NCBI GenBank assembly: GCA_964403175.1
Contig: CAYOFH010000040.1
Span: 1 to 25,678 of the forward strand
DNA length: 25,678 bases
Origin: Marinilabilia sp964403175
Lineage (GTDB): Bacteria; Bacteroidota; Bacteroidia; Bacteroidales; Marinilabiliaceae
Direction: 5' to 3'
The notes beneath the pieces were generated by a model. It had not been told where the DNA came from and did not search any database. It saw only the letters and a program-made list of their open reading frames with translations. This document shows positions 15,654 to 23,797 of the stretch, in pieces. The position numbers were made by a program, and so were the translations under genes. The stretch's first letter is position 1. Every line of letters begins with the position of its first letter.

Positions 15654-16394
15654 ATGACGAGAAATAGAATTAATAATTCCATATCTGTTGACTGCGTGAT
15701 CTTTGGATTTGATTTCGAGAAACTTAATGTACTTCTGGTAGAAAGAGTTTTGCTTGATCAAAAAACGGGAGATGAACTTTTTTCAGATCTTACTTTAACA
15801 GGTAATCATATTTTTGAACATGAAAGCCTTGAGGATGCAGCTGCCCGGATACTGTTTGACCTTACCGGTCTTGAAAATATTTATCTAAAACAATTTGGAG
15901 CTTTTTGTGATCCTGACCGATTGAAAAGGCCCAATGATCAGGCCTGGCTCAGAGCCAGCGGACGAGATCCTGAAAGCAGAATCATCTCGGTTGGTTACTA
16001 TTCATTGCTTTCCACCGAGAAAGTAACGCTGAAATGGAAGGGACGAAACGTAAAATGGCATCCGGTGTCTGAGGTTACTGATCTTGCTTTTGATCATTTA
16101 ACCATTTTTCAATCGGCATTGGAAGCTCTTCGCAGGGAGCTGCTTTTTGAGCCTATCGGGTTTGAGCTGCTACCTGAAAAATTTACTTTGTCTCAGCTTC
16201 AAAAATTATATGAAGTTGTTTTGGGCGTTGAACTGGATAAAAGGAATTTCAGAAAAAAAATTGCCCGTATGAAATACCTCATTCCTTTGGATGAGAAACA
16301 AAAGGGCGTGGCTCATAAACCGGCCCGCTTGTATATGTTTAGTAAAGAGGTTTATGATAAAACCCGTAAAGAAGTGTTTGACTTTAATATTTAG
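15654..16394 (+). CDS. Nudix-fold transcription regulator (NrtR/AraR-like) with C-terminal winged helix
   Basis: Predicted DNA-binding regulator of the adjoining sugar genes, 246 residues. Residues about 9-150 form a Nudix domain (VDCVIFGFDFEKLNVLLVER). The Nudix box region (about 50-72, GNHIFEHESLEDAAARILFD) keeps Gly and Arg but has lost the metal-binding glutamates of REUXEEXG, reading RILFDLTG. It is therefore expected to bind a ligand rather than hydrolyse one, as in NrtR-family and Bacteroides AraR regulators. Residues about 165-246 are the matching winged helix (FTLSQLQKLYEVVLGVELDK, then RNFRKKIARM). It lies 9 bp upstream of the transporter and 1.7 kb upstream of the phosphorylase, so its effector is plausibly cellobiose, another disaccharide or glucose 1-phosphate. 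That is inference. Confidence 0.88.
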   Translation: MTRNRINNSISVDCVIFGFDFEKLNVLLVERVLLDQKTGDELFSDLTLTGNHIFEHESLEDAAARILFDLTGLENIYLKQFGAFCDPDRLKRPNDQAWLRASGRDPESRIISVGYYSLLSTEKVTLKWKGRNVKWHPVSEVTDLAFDHLTIFQSALEALRRELLFEPIGFELLPEKFTLSQLQKLYEVVLGVELDKRNFRKKIARMKYLIPLDEKQKGVAHKPARLYMFSKEVYDKTRKEVFDFNI

Positions 16395-16403
16395 AATGAG
16401 GCT

Positions 16404-18017
16404 ATGCCGGATATAAAGCAAAAATTAAATTTTAAAGAAAAAGTTGGCTATGCACTGGGTGACGCAGCAGCTAATATTGCATGGAGGGGTGTTGCTACTT
16501 TTTTAATTGTCTTTTATACAGATGTTTTTGGGTTGAACCCTGCAGCGGTTGGTTTGCTGATGCTGATTGCCCGATCAAGTGATGGAATCAGCGATGTGCT
16601 GATGGGTATTATCGGAGACAGAACCACGTCAAAATATGGAAAATTCCGGCCCTGGATTTTATGGACTGCTGTTCCATTAGGAGTTATCCTTTCCATGTTG
16701 TTTACCACACCTGATCTGGGTCCTACAGGTAAAATTGTTTACGCCTACTCCACATATATATTGTTTACCCTGATTTATACTGCCAATAATATTCCCTATG
16801 GTGCCTTAATGGCTGTAATGACAGGAGATGATAAAGAGCGGACAAGCATCGGATCTTACCGTATGGTGGGGGCTTTTGCAGGAGGGATGTTGGTTCAGGG
16901 AGCTTTGTTGATACTGGTGGCACATTTTGGGAATATTAATCCGTCTATTGATATAGTAAAGTTGGAAGATGAGAAATATGAAGTGACCGTTTCAACTCCT
17001 AATAATGTAGAAAATGTAAATATTAAAACGGAAGATGGTGTTGCTCTTTTCTCATGGATCGATCCTGAAATAGCTGACAGTGTCAATGTGCCCACGAAAG
17101 GGAAGAGTTTTTCTATGCAGGCCGACAAAGAGTATGCATTTATAGTGGAAGGAGAACCTGAGCTTGAAACTGGAAAAATCAGGATAATTGATCAAAAACA
17201 AGGGTATAGCAAATCGATTTATCTAATGTCGTTTGTGCTGGTGATTTCTCTTTTTATCACATTTGCCTCCACGAAGGAGCGGGTCTTACCACCCAAATCA
17301 CAGAAAAACGATCTTCGAAGAGATTTGAAAGATCTGATTAAAAACAAGCCATGGCTGATATTGTTGGTTATTGGGTTGTTGTTTAATATTTACAATTCCA
17401 TAAAGCAGGGTATTACTGTAATCTACTTTACACATTATCTTCACAATCAGTTGTTAGCCGGATCGTATATGGTAATGTTAATGATCGCTTCAATCCTGGG
17501 AGCTATGGCTACTTCACCACTTGGCCGCCGCCTTGGTAAACGTAAACTTTTTATTTATGCACTGTTGTTTTCGGGAGGTGTCAATGCACTGATTGCATTT
17601 TGCGGCCCGGAGGATACTACTGCCATTTTTGCGATTGGAATTATTTCGGAATTCGGAGCTGCTATTTTCCCAACCTTATTCTTTGCAATGTTGGGAGATG
17701 CAGCTGATTATTCAGAATATAAAAACGGCCGACGGGCAACAGGTCTTGTCTATTCTGCAGGGTCATTTGCCACAAAGTTTGGGGGAGGATTAGCAGGAGC
17801 CATCATTGGTGTTGTGCTCTCAGCTTTCCATTATGACGGACATGATGCGGTGGCCATTCAAAGTGCGGTGCCGGGTATTATTATGCTGATGAGTTGGATA
17901 CCGGCTGTGATAGCTGTGATAGCTGCCGTGTTGATGCGCTTTTATCCGCTTGATCAGGATGCTCTGGATAAGATTACCACAGAACTGAATGAAAGAAGAA
18001 AAGCAGAGACTGTTTAA
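16404..18017 (+). CDS. GPH-family sugar:cation symporter with a periplasmic insertion
   Basis: Inner-membrane transporter of the glycoside-pentoside-hexuronide:cation symporter family (MFS fold), probably importing cellobiose or short cello-oligosaccharides. Family marks are KVGYALGDAAANIAWRGVAT (14-33) in helix 1, the cytoplasmic loop GDRTTSKYGKFRPWIL (71-86), YTANNIPYGALMAVMTGD (125-142), and GDAADYSEYKNGRRATGLVY near the C-terminus. The length of 537 exceeds the usual 450-480. The excess is about 90 hydrophilic residues (about 176-268, positions 16929-17207) between helices 5 and 6, which by topology face the periplasm. The frame is continuous, so this is not a frameshift artefact. It lies 9 bp after the regulator and 40 bp before the phosphorylase, so co-transcription is very likely. 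Substrate is inferred from the phosphorylase. Confidence 0.9.
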   Translation: MPDIKQKLNFKEKVGYALGDAAANIAWRGVATFLIVFYTDVFGLNPAAVGLLMLIARSSDGISDVLMGIIGDRTTSKYGKFRPWILWTAVPLGVILSMLFTTPDLGPTGKIVYAYSTYILFTLIYTANNIPYGALMAVMTGDDKERTSIGSYRMVGAFAGGMLVQGALLILVAHFGNINPSIDIVKLEDEKYEVTVSTPNNVENVNIKTEDGVALFSWIDPEIADSVNVPTKGKSFSMQADKEYAFIVEGEPELETGKIRIIDQKQGYSKSIYLMSFVLVISLFITFASTKERVLPPKSQKNDLRRDLKDLIKNKPWLILLVIGLLFNIYNSIKQGITVIYFTHYLHNQLLAGSYMVMLMIASILGAMATSPLGRRLGKRKLFIYALLFSGGVNALIAFCGPEDTTAIFAIGIISEFGAAIFPTLFFAMLGDAADYSEYKNGRRATGLVYSAGSFATKFGGGLAGAIIGVVLSAFHYDGHDAVAIQSAVPGIIMLMSWIPAVIAVIAAVLMRFYPLDQDALDKITTELNERRKAETV

Positions 18018-18057
18018 AAAAACACACAACTAATAAATACTATTTACAACGAAAATT

Positions 18058-20490
18058 ATGAAGTTTGGATTTTTTGATGATGAGCGGAGAGAATATGTTA
18101 TTAACACTCCCGAAACACCATGGCCGTGGATCAATTATTTGGGAAATGAAGATTTCTTTTCATTGATTTCGAATACAGCAGGAGGCTATTCTTTTTATAA
18201 AGATGCTAAGTTTCGAAGATTAACCCGTTATCGATACAATAATGTGCCTATGGATAATGGAGGTCGTTATTTTTATATCAATGATGGTGGTACTGTATGG
18301 TCTCCGGGATGGAAGCCTGTTAAAACCGTATTGGATGCATATGAATGTCGTCATGGGCTCAGCTACACCAAAATCAAAGGAGAAAAAAATGGTATCGAAG
18401 CTGAAGTTCTGTTTTTTGTGCCATTGAAATCATGGTGTGAAGTTCAGAAAATGACTCTTACCAATAAATCCGGGAAAAAGAAAAGTTTTAAACTATTCTC
18501 TTTTCAGGAATGGTGTTTATGGAATGCTGAGGATGATCAGAATAATCTGCAGCGTAATCTGAATACCGGTGAAGTAGAAATTGACGGGTCTACACTTTAT
18601 CACAAAACGGAATATAAGGAACGACGCAATCACTATGCTTATTACCATGTAAATCAACCTATACAGGGATTTGATACTGACAGAGAAAGTTTTGTCGGGC
18701 TTTACAATGAGTTTTCAGGCCCTAAAGCAGTGCTTGAAGGGAAACCAGGTAATTCGGAAGCCCACGGATGGTCTCCTGTTGCTTCTCATTATTTCGAAAT
18801 AGAGCTGCAAGCCGGAGAAAGCAAAGAGTTGGTTTTCCTCCTGGGGTATGTTGAGAATAAAGAAGAAGAGAAGTGGGAATCAAAGAGTATTATCAATAAA
18901 AAACCCGCCAAAGAAGCCATTGGTAAATTTGATACTGCTGAGAAAGTCAATGCAGCTTTTGAAGAGCTGAAGAAATACTGGGACAACCTGCTCGATGGTT
19001 ACGTGCTGGACAGCGGCGATGAAAAACTGGACAGAATGGTTAACATCTGGAATCAATACCAATGCATGGTGACATTTAATATGTCCAGGTCAGCATCTTT
19101 CTTTGAAGTGGGAATTGGTCGCGGGATGGGCTTCAGAGATTCCAATCAGGATCTGATCGGGTTTGTGCATCAGATTCCCGAGCGTGCAAAAGAACGCATT
19201 ATTGATATTGCCTCTACCCAGTTTGAGGACGGAGGTGCCTACCATCAATATCAGCCTTTAACTAAACGTGGTAATGATGCCATTGGTGGTAACTTTAACG
19301 ATGATCCGCTGTGGTTGATACTTTCCACCGCTGAATATATCAAAGAAACCGGCGATTACAGTATTCTGGATGAAATGGTGCCTTTTGATAACGATATGTC
19401 TGTGGCCAAAAGCCACTTTGACCACCTGAAGGTTTCGTTTTATCACGTGGTCAATAATCTGGGACCTCACGGATTGCCACTTATCGGACGGGCCGACTGG
19501 AACGATTGTCTCAACCTTAATTGTTTTTCGGATAATCCAAATGAATCGTTTCAGACCACCGAAAATAAATCTGGAGGGACTGCTGAATCGGTGATGATTG
19601 CCGGTTTGTTTGTAGTGTATGGCGGGGAATATGTGAAACTTTGTCGCCAGATTGGCAACAATCAGGAGGCTGATCAGGCCCAAATGCATGTGGATAAAAT
19701 GGTAGAGACCATTAAGAAGCACGGATGGGATGGTGAATGGTATCTGCGTGCCTACGACTATTTCGGGAAAAAGGTGGGAAGCAACGAAAATGAAGAAGGA
19801 AAAATTTTTATTGAATCTCAGGGATGGTGCTCAATGGCCGGAATTGGAAAAGATGAAGGAATGGTTCATAAAGCTCTGGATTCAGTAAAAGAAAAGCTCG
19901 ATTGTGATTATGGAATTGTTCTGAACAATCCGGCTTTTACGAAATATATAATTGAGTATGGTGAGATCTCAACTTATCCTGCAGGGTACAAGGAAAATGC
20001 TGGTATTTTCTGTCACAATAATCCCTGGATTATGATTGGAGAAACCAATATAGGCCGGGGAGAAAGAGCATGGGAATATTACAAAAAGATTTGTCCTGCT
20101 TACCTGGAAGATATTTCCGAACTGCACCGAACCGAGCCTTATGTATACGCTCAGATGATTGCAGGTAAAGATTCGCACAAACCGGGAGAGGCTAAGAACA
20201 GCTGGCTGACCGGAACCGCAGCATGGAATTATTATGCCATTACCCGCTATATATTAGGGATAAGACCTGATTATGAAGGGTTGATGATCGATCCCTGTAT
20301 CCCGTCGGATTGGAAAGGCTTTTCGGTTAAGCGGAAACTTAGGGGAACTACTTTTAACATTAAAGTGACCAATCCCAGGTCTGTAAGTAAAGGGGTTGCC
20401 AGGTTGACCGTTGATGGAAACGCTGTAAAAGGAAATATTGTGAACGTTTTTGACGGGAAGGCACATGATGTGTTGGTGGAAATGGGGTGA
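18058..20490 (+). CDS. Cellobiose phosphorylase, glycoside hydrolase family 94
   Basis: Cytoplasmic reversible phosphorolysis of cellobiose to alpha-glucose 1-phosphate and glucose, which saves one ATP per disaccharide. The 810 residues have the family order: N-terminal beta-sandwich (about 1-270, MKFGFFDDERREYV, TPWPWINYLGNEDFFSLISN), helical linker, (alpha/alpha)6 barrel (about 310-740) and C-terminal beta-layer (KGVARLTVDGNAVKGNI). The barrel has GIGRGMGFRDSNQDLIGFVH, GGAYHQYQPLTKRGND, and RADWNDCLNLNCF with the catalytic Asp in its DWND motif (480-483). The phosphate-site region is KENAGIFCHNNPW. As I recall the Clostridium thermocellum cellobiose phosphorylase (811 residues), it is colinear and close along its whole length. 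That separates it from chitobiose and cellodextrin phosphorylases. No signal peptide is present, in line with its place next to an inner-membrane symporter. Confidence 0.93.
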   Translation: MKFGFFDDERREYVINTPETPWPWINYLGNEDFFSLISNTAGGYSFYKDAKFRRLTRYRYNNVPMDNGGRYFYINDGGTVWSPGWKPVKTVLDAYECRHGLSYTKIKGEKNGIEAEVLFFVPLKSWCEVQKMTLTNKSGKKKSFKLFSFQEWCLWNAEDDQNNLQRNLNTGEVEIDGSTLYHKTEYKERRNHYAYYHVNQPIQGFDTDRESFVGLYNEFSGPKAVLEGKPGNSEAHGWSPVASHYFEIELQAGESKELVFLLGYVENKEEEKWESKSIINKKPAKEAIGKFDTAEKVNAAFEELKKYWDNLLDGYVLDSGDEKLDRMVNIWNQYQCMVTFNMSRSASFFEVGIGRGMGFRDSNQDLIGFVHQIPERAKERIIDIASTQFEDGGAYHQYQPLTKRGNDAIGGNFNDDPLWLILSTAEYIKETGDYSILDEMVPFDNDMSVAKSHFDHLKVSFYHVVNNLGPHGLPLIGRADWNDCLNLNCFSDNPNESFQTTENKSGGTAESVMIAGLFVVYGGEYVKLCRQIGNNQEADQAQMHVDKMVETIKKHGWDGEWYLRAYDYFGKKVGSNENEEGKIFIESQGWCSMAGIGKDEGMVHKALDSVKEKLDCDYGIVLNNPAFTKYIIEYGEISTYPAGYKENAGIFCHNNPWIMIGETNIGRGERAWEYYKKICPAYLEDISELHRTEPYVYAQMIAGKDSHKPGEAKNSWLTGTAAWNYYAITRYILGIRPDYEGLMIDPCIPSDWKGFSVKRKLRGTTFNIKVTNPRSVSKGVARLTVDGNAVKGNIVNVFDGKAHDVLVEMG

Positions 20491-20591
20491 AAACCATTGC
20501 TTGTTATAGAAGCATCACCCAGCACTGATGTAATAAGGAAAATTATTAATACAAACAGATTTGAAAATGCTTATGTAAAATAAATAAAAAA

Positions 20592-20634
20592 GGGATGTCA
20601 TTCGAAAAAATTGGCGTTGGATCGAATGAACACC
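20592..20634. promoter_or_regulatory. Hairpin/dyad between the phosphorylase gene and susC
   Basis: TCATTCGA (20598-20605) and TCGAATGA (20622-20629) are perfect 8-bp complementary arms around 16 nt. GGG (20592-20594) and CCC (within 20633-20636) could extend the pairing beyond an internal loop. It sits in the 196-bp gap between the phosphorylase stop and the susC ATG. No run of T follows directly, only GAGATTTTTAG, so it is not a clear terminator. It could be an operator, an attenuating or processing hairpin, or a stabiliser. I found no convincing TTTG/TAnnTTTG promoter for susC in this gap. Confidence 0.4.
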
Positions 20635-20686
20635 CCGAGATTTTTAGTTCTAACTATTTTGTTAAAACCTGTAAAACGGCAAATTT

Positions 20687-23600
20687 ATGAAAAAGATTCG
20701 GTCTTTTTTAGAAGGCGACCTGTTAAAAAAGGTCAAATCCGGTGGTAGAAAGATACTTACTGGTATTGCGATCGCTCTTGGAGCGACATTCCTATGTGCC
20801 TCCGTCGCGATGGCACAAGATACAAAAACGGTCAACGGAACGGTGACCGATAATCAAAATCTCCCCCTGCCCGGAGTAAACGTGGTTATTAAAGGAACCA
20901 CGCAGGGTACCATAACGGATGTGGATGGTAGCTATGAGCTCCAGGCTGCGGGGGATGATGTTCTTCAGTTCAGCTTTATCGGATTTAGCACTAAGGAGGT
21001 TCCTGTGGGCGACCAGACAACTGTTAATGTTACTCTTATAGAGCAAATATCTGACCTGGATGAGGTTGTTGTTGTTGGGTATGGTGTGAAGCAGAAATCT
21101 TTAGTAACCGGTGCAATTTCGAGTGTGGGCTCTGAAGATTTGGAGACTACCTCAAACAGTAGAGTAGAACAAGCTTTGCAGGGACGGACCGCTGGTGTTA
21201 CTGTGCTTCCTTCGTCTGGCTCTCCGGGAGCAGGTGCCAAAGTGAGAATTCGTGGTACCGGTTCCAATCAGCAGTCAGAACCGCTGTATATTGTGGATGG
21301 TATGAAAGTAGGCAGTATTGATAATATTGCTCCCGGCGATATTGAATCCATTGAGGTTCTTAAGGATGCTGCTTCTTCTGCCATTTATGGTTCCGAAGGT
21401 GGTAATGGCGTGGTTCTTATCACTACCAAAACCGGAAAAAAAGGTTTCGGGCAGGTCTCTTATAATTTCCAGTACGGGATGCAAAATGTAAGAACCGATA
21501 TGGAATTGATGAATGCTTCGGAGTATTCACAATTTATGGAAGAGGCTGAGGAGAATATTACCGTTCCCAGTGGAACTGGTGATGGCACCGACTGGTTGGA
21601 TGAGGTATTTGAAGAGGCCCCGATGCAAAATCATCACCTTAATTTTTCGGGAGGTGGAGAAAAATCCAATTACCTGGCTTCTGTTTCTTACAACCAGCAG
21701 GATGGTGTGATTGGTGGTGATCAGGCTTCTTATGAACGTTTGACTTTCCGTTTCAATGCTTCCTATGACATCAAGGATTGGCTTCAGGTCGGTAATACTC
21801 TGTCTTATTCACATGCTAACCGAAAAACCGTTGGAGAGGATGATGAATATCGGGGTGTTCTGAACAATGCGCTGCTGATGGATCCCACAACTCCGGTTTC
21901 CTATGCTCCCGGGCAGGAGACTCAGAGGGAACTTGACGCCTTAGAAGATGGACAAACTTTGTTGACTGATGATCAGGGAGGATATTATGCACTGGCAGTA
22001 AATGCTACCGGTGAGGTTAATAATCCCGTTGCTAGATTGAAAACTTACAACAACAATAACACCAACGATCAGTTACTTGGTACACTGTATGCCAATTTAA
22101 ATCCTGTGGACGGGTTGACTATTACCTCCCGTCTGGGAATTGACTTGTCTTACAATCAATATCATCAGTGGAATAATAAATTTTATTTTTCTTCTGAGGA
22201 TGTGAATTCAACAAACTCAATAATAGATGATCTGGATAAGAATTTCAATTGGTTGTGGGAGAATTTTGCTTCCTACAATCTAAGGGTTAATGATCATGAT
22301 TTTGATTTCCTTTTGGGTTATTCTGCTGAGAAAAGACTGCATCCAAACTGGGGCTTAACGTCAAGTCCAATGGCTAAGGAAGGTGATCGTTTTGCCTATC
22401 ATTCACATACTACTTCAAGAGCTAATGATTTGGTGGAAGGTGACTTGGATGAAGAAACAATGAACTCTGTTTTTGGAAGGTTATCCTACAACTATCTCAG
22501 TAAATATATGGTTGAAGCATCAATTCGTCGCGATGCATCCAGTGTGTTTCCAGAAGGAGATAAAGCTGCAATATTTCCGGCTCTTTCTGCCGGATGGGTT
22601 CTCTCAGAAGAAGATTTCTGGAATGACGGTTTTATGAGTTTCATGAAATTACGCTTCAGCTGGGGACAAAACGGTAGTACCTCAATATTGACAGGTACTG
22701 CAGGAGAGGAATTTTGGACTGTTTCAGGAATTTATTACCCCAACGCCAACGAAACAGGTTATTTTTCCGGTGCCCAGATTGAGCAACTTACCAATGATGA
22801 GCTTAAATGGGAGCGCTCAGAGCAGATTTCTGTTGGTGCAGATATGCGTTTCCTAAATCAGAGGATAAATTTTTCTGCGGACTATTTTGACAAGAGAACC
22901 AGAGATTTGATTGTTCGGGGAATGTTTCCATTGTCAGTAGGTAATAACCCTCCTTTTGTCAATGGGGGAGATGTATCTAATTCGGGTGTGGAGCTGGAAC
23001 TCGGTTACATTGAAGATTTCGGTGACTTCAGTTTTGGTGCCAGTGTGAATGTATCAACTTTGAAGAATGAAGTAACACATCTCGATCAGGATGCTCCTAT
23101 TGCAGGTGCAAATGTTCGGGGTTATGATATTACCTGGTTCGAGGAAGGTGAACCTATCTGGTATTTTAATGGGTACAAAACTGATGGCATTAATCCCGAT
23201 ACCGGAATGCCTAATGTTGTTGATGTTAATGAAGATGGCAATATCACTTCTGCCGATCAGACGAAAATAGGTGATCCTCATCCTGATTTGCTATATGGTG
23301 CAAGCCTGAATCTTGAATACAAAGGATTTGATTTCAGGATGTTTCTTCAGGGATCGAAAGGAAATGATATTTATACAGCATGGTATCGTCCGGATCGTCC
23401 AAAGTCAAATAAACCAAAATATTTCTTTACTGACAGATGGACTCCCTCCAGTACCAATGCCTCTATGCCTCGTGCACCCCGTGCAGGTGTCGACAATGAA
23501 GAGTATATTTACCGGAGTGACCTGATGGTGCAGGATGGATCTTACACTCGAATTAAACAATTGCAGTTGGGTTATTCTTTTCCTCAGTCTGTTATCGAAC

Positions 23601-23776
23601 AGTTGGGATTAAGCAAAACCAGAGTGTTTGTGTCGCTTGATGATTATTTTACTTTCACCGACTATGTAGGACTTGATCCTGAAGCAGGAAGTACCAATAC
23701 ACAAAGCCAGGGAGTCGATAGGGGCGTGTATCCTATTCCCGGAAAGTTGCTGTTTGGTTTGTCAGTTAATTTTTAA
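20687..23776 (+). CDS. SusC/RagA family TonB-linked outer-membrane transporter
   Basis: TonB-dependent 22-stranded outer-membrane channel for oligosaccharide import, working with SusD. The 1029 residues begin with a long signal peptide (about 44 residues, with a basic n-region of about 22) ending near VAMAQ. A carboxypeptidase-regulatory-like domain follows (about 48-118, NGTVTDNQNLPLPGVNVVIK). Next come the SusC signature DEVVVVGYG (about 125-133) and the plug (about 135-250, ALQGRTAGVTV, VRIRGTGSN, PLYIVDGM, IESIEVLKDAASSAIYG). The remainder is barrel, ending in an aromatic residue (LLFGLSVNF). It is 21 bp upstream of susD. Position beside the cellobiose phosphorylase suggests beta-glucan or cello-oligosaccharide cargo, which the sequence alone cannot prove. 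Confidence 0.95.
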   Translation: MKKIRSFLEGDLLKKVKSGGRKILTGIAIALGATFLCASVAMAQDTKTVNGTVTDNQNLPLPGVNVVIKGTTQGTITDVDGSYELQAAGDDVLQFSFIGFSTKEVPVGDQTTVNVTLIEQISDLDEVVVVGYGVKQKSLVTGAISSVGSEDLETTSNSRVEQALQGRTAGVTVLPSSGSPGAGAKVRIRGTGSNQQSEPLYIVDGMKVGSIDNIAPGDIESIEVLKDAASSAIYGSEGGNGVVLITTKTGKKGFGQVSYNFQYGMQNVRTDMELMNASEYSQFMEEAEENITVPSGTGDGTDWLDEVFEEAPMQNHHLNFSGGGEKSNYLASVSYNQQDGVIGGDQASYERLTFRFNASYDIKDWLQVGNTLSYSHANRKTVGEDDEYRGVLNNALLMDPTTPVSYAPGQETQRELDALEDGQTLLTDDQGGYYALAVNATGEVNNPVARLKTYNNNNTNDQLLGTLYANLNPVDGLTITSRLGIDLSYNQYHQWNNKFYFSSEDVNSTNSIIDDLDKNFNWLWENFASYNLRVNDHDFDFLLGYSAEKRLHPNWGLTSSPMAKEGDRFAYHSHTTSRANDLVEGDLDEETMNSVFGRLSYNYLSKYMVEASIRRDASSVFPEGDKAAIFPALSAGWVLSEEDFWNDGFMSFMKLRFSWGQNGSTSILTGTAGEEFWTVSGIYYPNANETGYFSGAQIEQLTNDELKWERSEQISVGADMRFLNQRINFSADYFDKRTRDLIVRGMFPLSVGNNPPFVNGGDVSNSGVELELGYIEDFGDFSFGASVNVSTLKNEVTHLDQDAPIAGANVRGYDITWFEEGEPIWYFNGYKTDGINPDTGMPNVVDVNEDGNITSADQTKIGDPHPDLLYGASLNLEYKGFDFRMFLQGSKGNDIYTAWYRPDRPKSNKPKYFFTDRWTPSSTNASMPRAPRAGVDNEEYIYRSDLMVQDGSYTRIKQLQLGYSFPQSVIEQLGLSKTRVFVSLDDYFTFTDYVGLDPEAGSTNTQSQGVDRGVYPIPGKLLFGLSVNF

Positions 23777-23797
23777 TCGCTCTAAATTCTGATAAAT

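Noticed and set aside
15419..15682. Minus-strand frame of 87 codons with a lipoprotein-like N-terminus (LVILAC)
   Set aside because: It overlaps the regulator's promoter, leader and first codons on the opposite strand, the sequence after the first 16 residues is not protein-like, and it has no recognised relatives. Most likely chance.
16929..17207. Frameshift or assembly error as the cause of the transporter's extra length
   Set aside because: Both flanking halves are in the same frame and both match GPH helices in the expected order, and the extra segment has normal codon character, so it is a true insertion.
19258..19722. 154-codon minus-strand frame
   Set aside because: It is antisense to the conserved catalytic region of the GH94 gene. 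Shadow frame.
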